From assembly GCA_013396635.1 (NCBI GenBank), contig WBMW01005087.1, forward strand, positions 248,001 to 312,000: a stretch of 64,000 bases of DNA. The letters run 5' to 3'. This stretch comes from Penelope pileata (lineage: Eukaryota; Chordata; Aves; Galliformes; Cracidae). The position numbers and the translations under genes were made by a program. The notes under the pieces were generated by a model. It made no database searches and was not told the origin of the DNA. It worked only from the letters and a program-made list of their open reading frames with translations. Of the stretch, positions 44,860 through 59,800 are shown piece by piece (within the stretch, counting starts at the first letter, position 1; each line of letters opens with the position of its first letter).

Positions 44860-47800
44860 GTAAAAGTTCTGGAAACAAAAGCTTCTCAATCTAAAAGCCT
44901 GAATATATAAACTTTAAGCCTACATATGTGAATTTCTTTAGTACTTAAACTAGTAACAATATGTGTTTGAGAATCACTCTGACCTAATAATCCTACAAAA
45001 GAGCTGGGCAAAATTTTTTTTTTTCCTTGAGGAATATTAATCTCAAAGTAAAAAGTGAGAAATTAAAAAAAACATCTTCAGGTTTGCTGATTCCTTGTTG
45101 AGGAGAGGGAGCTTTGGCTATCAATATAGCCTGACTAAAATATAAGAAATGAGTTCTTGTATGGATTTATTATTTACTTAAGTTTTTGCTTGCTTTCTCA
45201 AAATGATCATGCTATTTCTTCTACAAAATATTGGAGGAGTGGAAGGGAAGAAAGAGGGAGCTGGCTTCATAGCAAGTTCCATTTTGTGTAATGTTTACCC
45301 CCAAGCAATAGAAAAACGAGAGTTCCCAAACATGCGGATGTAGAAGTAGATGAGTAAGCTGTTTTCCAAACTCAGATCCTCAGCTATGAACAGTTCCTGG
45401 TGTTATTCAACAGTAAAAGTTATGTTGTTGATTGGCTTTGGTTTCGTAATCACCTGAAAAAAGAAAAATGCTTGTTGCTCAAGCTGTGGTATGCTGTATA
45501 TGCTTGTGCTATCACAGAAACAATATTGTAGTTAGAAGGTGTAGTGCATGAAAACTACTATAAGCAAATAAAGATGGATAATGTCAAACTTGTTCTTGAC
45601 AGTATGTAAGCAGGCACGGGGCTGCAGAGCTGATGACATGTATGATGTGAGCTTGATCTGTGAAGAAGACTTGCTGACCACGATATTCTATGCATGCGAT
45701 GTTGAGCATAAAGGTTTGTTGATGGCTTTTTGTTGCTGTTTTTGAGTCTCCCCTCGATGAATTTTCAAGGCTGAGATCATGTTACAGCTTGAGGCATGGC
45801 AATCTGTGATATATTTAGGCTGACTAGCTACCTTAGTTAGGTAGTTGTGTGTGGCATATGGTATGATCACGACTCTTTTACATGATGCATGTCGGCTCTC
45901 TCCTTCACTCATGCCCCACTCCTCTCCCCTCTTTCCTAGCTAACTTTTGTTGTGTCTGAGTACAGAGCAAGTAGAGGAGCAAGGTCTTGCATTGATCAAC
46001 CATATTGGAAATGACTGCTTACTTCTTCTAGAGTTTTTCCTGTTAGAAAAGAACTTTGGGAAACTTCAGAGCAAGAGGTTATTGTTCCATCTCAAACATG
46101 ACTAAAATTGGTAGACAAAGGAGTCCAGCAGAGTAAGGTAATATCAGTCAGAGGCTTTGCTCAATTTCATGAGAGGCCTGAATGTAGTAGCATAGCAAAT
46201 AAGGCAAGTTTGTTCTTTTTCAGCTGAAGTCCACAAAAAAAAAAAAAAAAGGAACTAAAACATGTTACACTAGAACTGCAGTGATTGGTTGCTTGCCTAC
46301 AGCTCTAGAGGGCAGCTGAATGTTCACTAGTGCAGAGCAGCAGGATGCTGATCCTGCAGCTTTTTGCGGCTTTTTACAGTGGCCTACTGCTCTTCAGAAT
46401 CTGGTGCATGGTCCCCTGTATCTGTTCTAGGAAAAGTAGCAGTTTCCAAAATAGTTGATTATTTGAGACACACAACGAGTCGAGGATCAGAAGACAGTGG
46501 TCTCGAAGAGCTGTGCAACGTGCTTGACCCAGATCAGAAAGACGTTTCCCTGGACCTTGAAACATATCATGCCATCATGAAAGAGTGGATTGAAGACTGT
46601 AAGAGAAAATGGTAATAGCCTTTATCAATTTATCCTCTAAAATCTTCAGTGGAAACAGTAGAGTAGAAAGTTTTCCTGTGGCTTGCTCTTTCTGTGCTTT
46701 GGAACAAAGGGCATTGTGACCACAGGTTTGGCTGAAAGCTTCTAGATATTTTAAAAAAAAAAAAGTTGGTAAGCAATCCTGTTTCGTACTCTTGTATGCG
46801 ACTCCTGCTGCTTGCATGTTTCAGGGAAGAAGATGCTAATGAGGAGCGAACAGCAAGCATAGAAGACCTGGAGTTTAAACTACATAAGGACACCTTTGAA
46901 GGTGCAGACCATTTTATTCTGATTTTTTTTCAGGAAAATGCTACTTTCTTACTCTATAACCCAATCCAAATCTCTTTCAGTAAAAAGGACACCTGTTCGG
47001 ATGAACATTACATCAGGAAGCTTAGAGGCCTTTGGGGGTGATGTGTCTAAAGGAGATATGTAAGTCAATTTAAGCAATTCTTCCTTGAAGTTTAGTGCTC
47101 TTTGCTTTGAATTACTTGAGAGAAATTCCTAGAACATCTGAAACAGTTTCAGAAAACTATCTTGGCGGAGTTCCTAATGCTATTGATACCATCACATTCT
47201 TCCTTACAGCTTCTGCTCAAACTGAAAAGCACACTAGTAATTTTCTGTACTGGCATCTTAGTCCTTCTGTGTCAGTTTTACCCTGTTAATTTCCTGTGGT
47301 CTGAGTTTTGCTGAGATGGGGGTAGTTATGGTTTTTGTTTTTCCTTTTTAAACTGTACCTCCCACCTCCTCCCCTTCTTCCGAAGTTCTTAGGTACTTTA
47401 TAATAGAAACCATTATCTCCTGGCTAATCTGGTCCTTCATGTTTTCTTTCTTTGTTTTTTTTTTTTTTTTTTATAATCATGATTCAGATTTGAACTTTGT
47501 TACCAAGACATTTTATAAACACTTCAAATTTCAAATAAATTTCTGCATTTACGTGTAGTCAAAAATCTTTAGATCTACCTTCTGACACTTTATTCTCATT
47601 TTTCAGAACCTCAAAAAGGTGATCCTTGATCACACTTCAGTTGAAAGTGTAGTTGCAGGGTGGTTTAGAAGTGAAAGGACCCAGAACTAGAAGTTGGAAA
47701 TACTAGATATAGTCTAAGAGTGGATTAGCAAAGGCTTAGGATACTGTCCTGCAGGCATGCAGATGTGGCATTCATCTGCTCACATGCTTGCATTGTAGGG

Positions 47801-50800
47801 AGTGAAAAATGGGTACTTAAAACGTTTCCTAGTGTCTGTAGAATTATGGAACTTATCTAAACATGATCTGGTATTTTGGATTTTGACTGCAAATAGCTGT
47901 ACACTGCAAGCTCTCCTCTCTAATCACTGCCACACACCATTGGGAATTAAGGAAAAAAAAAATCTAAATTATAGCCAGTCACCTTTCTTGATCCTCTCTG
48001 GTTTTGCTGCTGAAACAGGGAGACATCTGACTTGATAACCTGTGTCGCAGACCTGCAGTACAACAACCTAAAGCTTCAGGAAGAGAACAACAAGCTGAAG
48101 CTTACCTTGGAAGCTGTGGATGAGACCAACAATAAACTATTGGCAGATAATGAGAATTTACGTCAACAAATAAAAAGGTGGGAGACTCTGACACCTTCTA
48201 TTCTACTGTGTAATGGCTGTGGGTAGACCTATATTCTACCAAATGGTCCAGCCTTGCTTCATGCTTGATATGCTCTGACATATTTGATTGTAGTAAGCTA
48301 GATTGTTAGGTGGGCGCAAACAAAAGCATGCTATCTTCAGTGCTACACTTGCTTGGGCTTTTGTCCCTTACTCTGAGAATGGAAGAGAAGTGATAAAATA
48401 GATGGTGAATCTGTGAGCCTTTACTTAACAAAAGTTACGGGCTCCACTGTTGAGTATCTGTGCTGAGGAGTAAGTCCCTAGTGGCTTCTAAAAACACTGT
48501 TCTTGGTACTTCAAGCTTGTCTAATGACCAGTGGTAACTTGCTCAAGTTCTCTTGGATTTATTTCTCTTCACACAGCATCCGGCATTCTGTGCTGAAAGA
48601 CAAATCACTGGAAGAAGAGCTTGAAGAAGCAAAAAACAGCCTGAACCTTTTGGAAGAGAAGAGACAGCAGATGCTCTGCCAGAACAAACAGCTAGTAGGT
48701 GCTCTTACTTGTCAGGTGATGTACAGCTTCTCGTGCCTTGCTGGCATGCGCTGGCACGGCCATTCAGATCATAAAAAATCAGGAATATGACCTGCCCTGT
48801 ACCAGTAGGTACTGAGGCTTTTAAGGATTTTTGAAATGTTTTAGTGTCAGGAAAGCACTGTGAGGTTGTATGGAACTGTCATCTGCTACTGCTTATCATT
48901 AAGAACAGCCGCTCTCACACTGCCATCATTAAGTGCTGTCTGGTTGGAAGCTGCTGATGTTCTGGTTCTGTGTGGTTTTGGTTTTTTTTTCCCCTATTTG
49001 TTTGTTAACTTGTCTGTACTGGACTGACAGCCAGAAGCCAGGCAGCACACCTTGGCATCTCTCAAATGGCACTAGAAGCCCACATGAAAGCATCTGAGTG
49101 GTACCCCAGGTGTTTGAGAGTAAAGCCTGTGTGACTGTGAGAAGTATATAGCAGCTCAATAACAATGTTGATGAAGCTTTAGCAGGTGTCGTCAGATGCC
49201 AGAGCTGGCTGGAGATGATGTGTTTGTGGTGCTGCCATGCATATTTTTCACTCTACAGTGGCATCTGTCCTGTTGCATGGGTGTAGCTGTAAATAGGTGT
49301 TCCACGACTGCATGCATACAATATTTAGATGAGTATTTACAAGAAAACAAAAAAGCTCTTCTATGCAGAACAAGAATATAAGATTGACTTGTTGGTATTC
49401 TGCTCCACTGTGCATACATTTTTGATGTTGCTTTTTGTTTTGGTTTATACATGGCCTTCTCCTTGTGAGAAGCAGATGGGGTGGGAGGGAGAAATATTTT
49501 GAGAAGTTCTGTAATTCTGCTTACAAGACGCTTAGTTGTTGTCCCCTAAGCTGTGGAGGCGCTGAGTGGGATACTGTTTTTCTTCATCTGAAACGAAGGT
49601 GGCGGGGGGAAGTATGGTGTGGTGCACAAGCTTTTCAGACTTTTCTGAACTTGGACATAAACACAACTACCCTTATTCACTGTGGTGTTGAATACCTTCT
49701 TCCTATCATCCAATGGTCTGAGTTTTATTCTAATTTCAAATGTTGGGGTCACACCCTGAATTTAGCTAGTGTAGGAGCTCATGAGCTGTGCTAGTTCCAG
49801 CCCTCCCCACTCTGCTCTCTGAAGCAAAGGAATGCAATGCAACAACTTTGTGCTGGGCCTCATGTTTTTGCTCTGCTTCTTGCTTAGTTTGGCTTTGAAT
49901 GTTGAACTTGATGTACTCAAAATAACTGCTTTTTTTTTTTTTTTCTATTAATAAACCTAATCAGGAAAAAGAAAATCAGTCTCTCGTCATCAAAATGGCT
50001 TCTCTTCAGGAAGAGGTAAAATAAATCATGATTTTGCAAGTGCTTGTTCTTGTCTGGCTAAAAGCTTGTTATTAAGAAATTAATTGTTTGTGAGACTTTG
50101 GAGCCTGATATGCTAATTAGATTAGCAAGATATCTTATGTTTAGCAAGACTGACTTACCATAACACTCTTTATCTTGGAATTGTATTGTGCTTCAGACTT
50201 TCCATTTGCTGGGCAAGCAAGAATATGAGGTTGGGGAAATATGGGGAACAGGATCAAAGCAGCTTTCTTGTTTTCCCTTTTCCAAAATCAAAGCTTGATA
50301 GACAAACTCTGAGTTTAGTCAACACAGCTACGGGTACACTAGCTCTGCCTTGAAACAATCTCCAATTAACACTTTCTCATTTGATATTCACTTCTCTTTT
50401 TTTCTCCTGTAAGACTCAAAGCAGTTCTCCATGGAGCTGTAGTTCTAAACAAATACAGTGGCTGGGCGATTCCACTCCCAGAGTAAGTGAGTGGAATCCA
50501 TTACTGGCCAAGGACCTGTAGGAGGCTGATGGAGCTACTCTCCAGGCTTTTTATTTGTGCCCCTTTTTAGAGGGGAGCTGTTCACTCTTACTTTCCCTTA
50601 TTTATTTATTTCTAAGTATTCTATAAAGCAGTTTTTATCAGGTGATAAAATATTTTAATACTTGCTTACAGCCTCTACTTTCACAGTATTCAAAATGAGA
50701 TTAGAGGAACAGATTAAACTATAAAAAGTAATTTTAGGAAAAAAATTATTGTGAGTTCAGGAATCTATTACTGTGTAGAAATTTAGTAGCCATTGTTCAT

Positions 50801-53800
50801 TGCATGCTTGCCAGATTCAGAAGACCAGACTTTCCCAACTACTAGTACATCTCACTAGCTATTGATGAACAGAATATTTTTGTTACTGTACTAGCTGTTT
50901 TTTCCTAACTTTGCCTTTTTTGTAGTGCTTCAAATTGTGTTCTGACATTTTTCACTTTCAGTTAAAACTGTTTTGGAGAAACAGAAAAGTGAAGGAGAAA
51001 GTATTTCAGTGGGGCAAGTTTAGTTCATGTGGACGAGGAACAGACTCCTTAAAACTAAATTTGAGACGCTGGTGTCACCCAGTTAATCTCACCCTTAAAA
51101 TTTTACCTTCAAATCGAAAGCTTGTCTACAGTAAAGACATGCATTAAGATAGGGTAACACAAGCTCTAAAAATTCCTGTTTTTTGCCTCTGACTTAAAGG
51201 TCTTGGCTTAAATTAAGAAAACGCAGATAAGCAAAAATTACCGTGCAATTCTTATTGTCCAATGTGTTTGCAGTATCAGACCTTTATTTTGAAAGGTACA
51301 GAAAAATGAGAGGAAGTAAGACAAGGAGGTCTGTATGTGCATAAACACTGGTGCTGCTTCAGAGTAGGCAGTAGCTTGGGGGTGGATATGTCATTATTCC
51401 TAGTTTCTTCGAAGAGAAGCTGTCAATCTGCTCAGCTGTGCCTAAATATTCTTTATTTTGTTCAGAATATTAGGAATAGTATGGACAGTGATGGACTTAA
51501 AAAGAAGATTTTGGAGCTGTCTAAAAATGCAGCAGAGCTTCAAGTAAGCGTTTTAACTCCAGGAGTTGTGAAAGTCAGACTATGGTTTATTCAAGTCTAG
51601 CAGGTGAAGTGTCCTCCTCTGGAAGGAGGGCAACCCTGAGCCTGTCTGTGTTCAAGAACTGCAGGGCCATTGTAACTTGGCCAGTGTGACAGCTTTGACA
51701 GAGAAAATTGCTGTCTGGAGGCTAAAAGCTGGTAATATAGACCCACATTTTTCATTCTTCCCTCAAAGTTAAACTTTCAGGAAAGCTTTTCTCCATTTGG
51801 GGAGATGTGTTAGGAAGTTGTGCTTTGGCCAATGGTGCTGAAGCTATTAGCCCAGACAGGTAAGAGGGAAGAAGTGACTGAGAGCTTAGAACACTTTCAC
51901 TTTTAACTGGGTGCAAGATTTGAACTTTGAAATGTACCATACACAGTATTAATGAAGGGAACTTGATTTTTTTCTAAGCACAGAATCTTGATACTTTTTT
52001 TGCCTTTCAAGTAGGAGATAGGAATAGAATTGTATTATGGTTCATGCTGATGGTTTCATTCTCTGCATTCTTCAGATGCAAGCACATATCTATGAGAGCA
52101 ATGTAGTGAATAAAGAGGCAAGCTTAATGCAGGTTAGTTACTGCTTTACTGTCTTGGCTGAAAGTACTGAGTCTGGGATGCTTTGTGAAAAAGCAAGGCA
52201 ATGGTCTTTGCTGTGGTGCTTTGATTTCTAATGTTCTCTCACAACAAAACCTGATCCTATAAATGTCTTCAAAGTAGGCGAGATCTGCTTTAGGGCCTGG
52301 TTATGAGTCAGCATAACTAAAGGTTTCTGGAATTTGCTGTTCTTTTTAAAAAAAAATAAAAAAAAATCAGAGCCTTTTAAAACAAACTGGCAAACTTCAG
52401 AAAAACATACAAAAACTTCTGAACGCTGCTTGCTTCAATAGATGATAAAAGCATGTACCTGCAGATGATCTTCCCCCTCACCATTTGTTTAAATTGCTTA
52501 ATTGTTGTTTCAAACTGGAAATGGTGATCCAGAACCCACTGGAAAAGAAAATCTGTTCTTTCTCAATACTGTGGTGTATACTCTTTAGGAAAGCCTAGAT
52601 AACTACATTTCTGATGGCTTTTAAACTTTCACGTTGTACTGAAATACAAAAGCGCAAGACCACATAAGGGGTTTGGGAGTCTTCAGACTCATGAACTGTG
52701 CAAATAGCTTTTGAGGCTACAGAAGTTTCCATTTAGCTAAAGATGCTCTAAATCAGCTGATAAAGTATTTGGCTGTCAGTCTCTCCACAAAAATGTGTGG
52801 TTTGAATTCAAATAGTGGCAAGGCAGAACCCAACTGTGATCCAGCCGATAATTTTATAGCTGACAAGCTGTTCTTCCCCACCCTCACCCCTGCTCCCAGA
52901 AGCAGCTTAATAACTTGTATTTCCTCCTACTTGAATGATTCTAAACGTTTGTGGTCTATGTATTATCTTTCTTTGCAATGCTTGTTTAGTCTGTTGACAA
53001 GAAGTGAATTTTAAATACTGTATACTAGAGTGCATGTTCTTGTGGGTCATGGTTACGGCATGGACAATTTGAGCACCATAGTCAATCATCTCTGCTAAGG
53101 CTGGATTCTGTAAACCACTTTTTCTGTTTATGTGCTTAGATTTCTCTATTCCATCTCTTTCAAAAGCCTCAAGTATTTTTGAAGTGGAAGAGTAGGTAGA
53201 AGTCATAAAAAGGTGAGAGGACAGAGCTCTTACTTCAAGTCCCTATTTTCTCTAGGAAATGCTTTATTGGTTTGTGCAACAAGTTCTAATGTAATGGCAT
53301 AATGCAATTAACACCCACTGCTAGCTCATGAATCGAAGAAACCTACTGCTTCTACCAACTCCGTCTTGCCAAGAGAGCTGATATGTGGAAGGGCTCTATC
53401 AGCCCTTCCACTAGGCACTGTTTAATTTGTAAAGCCCTACACTCTGCCTTTAATCGTGAAAGCTAATGAACACTGCAACCAGTTTTAGGTTGGCTGGTAC
53501 TAAACCCAGGCATGATGTGATCCAGATTTTCAGCTAAAAGTGGTGTTTGTTTTTTTTTCCTCCTAATCTGTTGGTACAGAAACCAGGTAACTAATAAATT
53601 ATGGCACCTGGGAAGAGTTTTCCTGTTCCCTTGATTCCAGACTTCTGGAAAAGGTCTTCTGAATGATTTCTGTTAGCCAATAGGTGAGGCAATTTTGTGC
53701 AGCTTGCTGCTGTGGTGTAGGATTGAGTATGCTTTGTAACTAAAACAACACAACACTACAAAAGTACCATAAGTACAGGTCAATGTGCTAGTTCCCAGGT

Positions 53801-56800
53801 TGTACGCTTTAAAGTTTTTCCTCTACGTCCTTTGCAGAAGGAGCAGGACATCAAAGAACTGAAATTAACCATTGTGGAGTGTTCCTCAATAATAGAGGTG
53901 TGTGAGCGAGCTTGGGTTTTGCCTATAGGGGGAGGGGGAAGTGTGTGTGTTCTGTGCTTGTTCTGCATGCCTGACTAACTCTCTAACTAGGTCTGATGTA
54001 TATTCTAGACTTTGCGAGCAGAAAAGCATAAGCTGCTGGAGAACATGCGACACATGCAGCAAGAGTTGATCTCGTAAGTATTGCAAGTGAGTCCCAAGAG
54101 AAATAGTTCATCACAAAACAAAAAAGGCTCATTTTTATTTATTTATTTATTTTTCTACCCTTCTTTTAGAAATGGTTTGAGCCTCCCTTTGGTGACTAAA
54201 CTTAGCGGTAGTATTCCTGAAGGGATGAATTCACTGGACTGTGAACTGGAACTTGCTCAGTCTTCTGAGGTATGAATCAGATCCTGTTGAATCTTACCTT
54301 GTTTTTCATTTACTGATGCAAGACAAAGCTTGTTCTCTGCAGATTGTTCAATAATCCTAGAGTTGGGATTCATTACTCCTAGCACGTGGGCATAGAATGT
54401 GAAGGTTACAATGTTGTTCTAAGTATATTGGAGAAAGTCCAAATAAAAGCAAATAATGCTCACAGATGTAAATCTGAAAGAGCTAGTGTCATTTATTTAG
54501 CTGGCAGAAGAACAGAGTGATAAGAGAAGTCTTCAAATGTGTAAAAGGCTGTTATTACAATGAAGAAAGTAATGTAGTGCCTACCTTAGATGCAAACTGA
54601 AATTTGAATTGCAGGAGAGACTTATTTTTTCTTGAAGTCTACCATAGTGAAAAAGAAAACTAAGCAGCAGAGTAAACATCTGAGAAAGTTGTAGTCATCA
54701 CCTAATTTATTTTTTTAGAAACTGATGAGCATCCATTTGCAGGTACTTGTCCCTCAACAGGAATAGCGGGCCCCAACCTCAGGAAGTCCTGTCCAGTTTT
54801 CCTTTTTTCTGAGGTCTTTTGATAGTAACTCAGAAGAGGGCTGGAGAGGCATTCTTCTGATGAGCCTGGCACAAACTGAGAAAATCTTAGTGCTACATAT
54901 AAGCCTGTTGGTTTGGAGCTGAAGTGTCCCCTGTGTGCTCTGCAGTTCATTTCTGAGAGCTACAGTTGGGGTCAGACACGCTGGAAGTTTGGTCTCTGAT
55001 TTACTATTCTCATAGCTTTTTGATACTCCAACGGAGAACTACTGCAGAAACAACTTGTGGTTTTGGTTTCAGCTATTCTGTGCCCACTTCCCTCAAGCCG
55101 TTCCATGGAGTCCTGCCCTTCCTTACAGCGTTGTCTTCCCTTCAGATGTGGGTTGTTCAGATTGCTTCAATAGTGTGTGTGTGTATATATAAAATTATTT
55201 TTTGCTAAGACCTCACTGTAACTGCTACTTGCTCTTGTGTATGCTGCATTTGCAAAGTAGTAGCATTTGAGGGAAAAGATACTCTGAAGGACTGAAAGTA
55301 CAGGCCCAGAAAGCGAGAGTTACACTTGGCTAGACAGCTCTGATTCAGAAGTAGTGTATTGTCACCTCTCACAACTCTGTACAGCTACAGTGAGTCACTG
55401 TTTACCTCTTGAATGCTGAATGAGACACAATTCCACAAAATCTCACCTGAAAAGCAAATAAGGGCTCTGCTTATTCTTCACTTGGTAAAGCCTACTCTGA
55501 ATAAGGGCAAGTAGTTACTGACTTCCTCTTGCCTACTCCTGACACAGAAATTTACATTGGATCACTCAGGAGCTTGGCTTGCTTTCCTGTTTTTTTTTTC
55601 CTTTAAATCTTCACAACATGATGGTTTTGAAAAGCTTTTACAAGCTTCAAGTTTCCGTAGCTCTGACCTTCTGGTAAATACAATGCGAGGATACTTCAGA
55701 AAAGTCTAAATGTCACTGCTGTTAGTCTGTAATAAGGAGATGTCAAAATAACCTAGCTGGCTCTTCTATCTCTTCAAAGATTACCGGGACTGAATGGACA
55801 TCCCTGGATGAAACACTGGACCGTGAAGTACTGTTTTTACTTCAGGGACCTGAATATGCGGGAGAAAAACTCAAGGCTGTTATGCAAAACCTGGTCAGTG
55901 ACTTAAGCTTACGTGAGTAAGGATGTGGTCTGTCGTCAGCCTTTTAATTAGGACCTCCCCAAACATTATTAATCATCTTTTATTCACTTCTCTTGGAAAT
56001 AATAACTTCTTTGGGGGTGGAGGTGGGGCATATCTACTATAACAATATCACGTGGCAGCTACTCTACCACTGCTTATCAATCAGGTAATTCTGGGCAGCA
56101 TTGGGTCAGACTAGTGCTTTGGATTGATGGATTTATTTTTCAGCAAGAGGCAGCTTCTGCAGCAGAGGAGCTTGTCAAGACTTCTCTACAATGGGTAGAA
56201 GATCCTGATGTGAATGTGCAGCAGGCCTGGGAGAGAAAACTTGCGGTAAGCAACACTTTCTCTGAGTTTATTTTTTGACATATCCACCTAAAGTTTTTGC
56301 ACAGTCCCAGCACCTTACTGTTGCAGGCCATGCGTGTTACTTGAGGTCATGACCATCCATTCATGGGTCAGATACGGCTGTATAGGAAAAGTATACTTTG
56401 TTCTCCTTTTTCTCATGGAGGAAGGAGATAATAGCTTTTTACTGAAGTGCTGTGCTTTTCCTGACTTGTACAACATATCACTTTGATAAAAACAACGCTT
56501 GAAGGCAAGGGCAGATGAAGCAAGTAGATTTGAAAAAGAAAATGAGGTCAGATGACAATTCAGAATAGTGTGAGCAATGAATTTTTTTCCACCTGCTGTA
56601 TGAAACTTATTTCTCAAGCACCAGTTTTCTCCTTTGTTCTGTTCGCCTACCATAGCAGATGGTTCCTCCACCAGGAGGAGAAGGAAGGGGAAGGCTTTTT
56701 AACCAGTTTCCCAAATCAAAACCATGACAGGCTTTTCTTTTTGAAAGGCAAAACGCTCAGCTCTTACTGGATGGGCCTCAGAAAAAGTTCTGACAAAAGC

Positions 56801-59800
56801 ATATTTTACTTACCCTTGCTTAATGTATCCCTACTATTACTCATACTCTCTCTTAAGACCTGAGAGTAAAGACTCAAAGTAACTGTGTTGAGAATAACTT
56901 CCCCATGTGTTAGCAGCAGTGTGTGGATACTGCTCAGCCCTCTGGCTCTTCTTCTCTCCACATCCCCTCCCCCAGTTCTCCATGCAATAACACAGTTTCT
57001 CAGACAGTCCTCATATTTCTTCTCTAACCTGCTCCTTCTTTCTAATCTGTTGTTAAGAGCTCTGCTACAGAAGACTCAATTGTATGGTATATAATCTTTT
57101 GATTTCTTAAATAGATGCAAAACCCCTATTCATCCCACTTGGGTAATAACAAGTGACAGTGCAGTACACACTGCTTTAAGCTGTTAGCTTTTAAGCAGAA
57201 AGTTACTGCCTTTCTTCCTCCAACGTTGCAAAATGCACCTGTCCTCCTCTGTCCTTCCTGGTCAAGAGGAAGCAATTGGTGGAGCCATCCAGCCCTCATG
57301 CACTGCTATAAGTTTTTGATCTTTAAAAACTTTCTCCTTCAGAACTTCACAGCTGAAAGATGCATGCTGATTTACTTTTCATGCCATGGTTGTATTCCCA
57401 TTAAACATGTACACCTGAAAACTTTTGGTGTAAGTGTTGACTGGCAAATCCTACTCTGTCTCCTAGAGTATTGTGTAGTTGGAAGCTAAGCTAGCAAAGG
57501 TTCAAGGAAGAGCATAATGCTTTAAAAATAGAAGGTCCCATGCTTCTGGAACCTTGGAGATGGGAGGTGACTTCATGTCAAGCACATTGTCTTCACCTAG
57601 CTAGAATATGAGTGATGTGTGGGAAATATGACATAGAGCTGAACAGTAGAAAAGATGCAAAAAATAAATAAAAAAAAAATTAAGATGGTACTTCTGATCT
57701 TACAGAAAGTTTTTATAGAAAAATTAATGAGATATTGGAAAACTTGGAGCATGTACTATCACTTGATGCTCAAACATTTTCTTACCTACCCTCTACTTTC
57801 TGTAGAACGCATTATGGATGTGTTTTGCTGGTGCGTTTTAAATTATACATGAACTAAATTTTAGATGTCCCCATGTTTTTGTATGTGTGTGTATTTAGGC
57901 ATATGTAAATGGTGACACACAAAAATATTTTTACCCCTTTCCTGCTGGAAGATAGGGCTGGGTTACGTTGTACATGCACCCTGACAAGTCCGTACAACTT
58001 ATGTGTCAAGCTATGGTATTTCTAACAGCATGTGCTGCCTGCCCTGGCTGAGAAACTTATCTTCAGGATGTGGCCATATCCAATGTCATTCCAGTAAACC
58101 TATCTAGTGAAACTGCTCAGACTTCTCTTTATAGCATGGTACATCATGGGCTGCGCTTTTTTTTGCTTGAAGCTCACAAACAATATTATGCTCTAACTTG
58201 CTAATAACTAATATGGCCCACATCTGTGGGATCAATGTTTTCCCCTTTGAACTAATACAACAAATCCCACGTGAGCAGTGTTTAAAAGCTGAGGCCTCCA
58301 TTTTGCATGTTCAGTTGAGCGATGTCAGAGAAAAAGGACTGGGTTCCTCTTCCTCAGTACTTCATACTGCAAGTCACTGCTCAGAGAAATACAGAGGATG
58401 CAATGTTACTTAACACTTAGTTTTTTATCATCTTCCTTTTTTCCTCCTACAAACCAGAGATAAACTGAAAGTCTTTCTCATGGGGGTTTTCCCTTTAGAT
58501 AAATTTTTATCTGCCAGAGACTTTTGGCACACTGAAACGTGAATTTATTGCAGTAGACTTTTCTCACCCTTGTGCTCTAATAGACATTCCAAATCAGTGT
58601 CAATGGACTTAATTGTATGTTGACAAAGAGATCATAGAAGTTTAGATTATCACTTCTAGGGCTCTCTGCAAGGTGTCATTATCAAAACTTTCCCTTAAGT
58701 ACGTTTTAGTTGCTGAGCATCTTTCTAAGGGAAGCTGTGCACCATGTAACCTCTGCCAGCCTTTAGTATCTGCTTACTTTAATGTTATTTAAACCATATT
58801 TATTTTACTATTACAAAATAATGAAAACAATGCTCTAGATATGAAAGAAAAGCAGAGAGTGTCTTTTGGCTTGAAAGTAGCCTTTCTGAAAAAACTAGAA
58901 TCTATTTGCCAAATTGATCTGGGATAGAGAATGCTTAGGTTTTCTCGTACAAACCGTTGTTTCTGTCTTAAAGCACAAATGCTTGGCAGGAGCCTGTCCT
59001 GTCTATCTGCACACCCCGTTGGTTCCAGTAGTTCGGAGGCACAAATTTGAAGTTTAGGTAGTTTCACTAACCTGTTAGCTTACACAAAATATTGTTCTGT
59101 ACAAAACTCCATTTCTCCTTTATAATGTCTTTCTTATCTGACTGTATTTCTCCTCATCTCCCCACCCCCTGATACTATGTGAGTAGATCTACAAAATGTT
59201 ATCAGCCCTCCACTTTCTTCATTGCTGGCAGTGCTGGATGGGGATGACAGCAGTGAACAGTGAAGCAGAGGAATCAGTTGTGGTCATATAATTCAGGGCT
59301 CCAGTTTGCCTTGTGTCTCCGCTCTTCATCTAATCACGCGACAACTCAATTTCAAAATTCCACAGGTTCTCAAGAAGGAGTTAGGAGAGAAAAGGCACCT
59401 GTGGATCCAGAAACTTCATCTCTTGGAAAAATACAAAGAATCTTTAGACAAGGACTTCATTCGAATGGCAAGCAACCTGAGGCGAACCAAAACGGAGCAA
59501 CTTCACCTAAGGAAAGAGCTCTCTGCCAGGTACCCCCTTGAAACGAATGTATTACGTTTAAAACAAATGAACTGTGGAACAAAGCTTACTGAATTCTGAA
59601 GGCCTTTTATTTTCCCCGTGGAGGAAATCATCTGCTGTTCTGGAGAGTGGATCTGGTTTTAGCTCCCACACAGTGTAATGTTTTGCTAAGGTTCGTGTAT
59701 GAAGTAACGTGCGGTCTTGGAGTTGTCTTTTGAAAACACCGGGGAAGACCATAAGCTGAGCAGTTGAAAGGGGATAAGTGAGGGGGGAGCACTGCCTATT

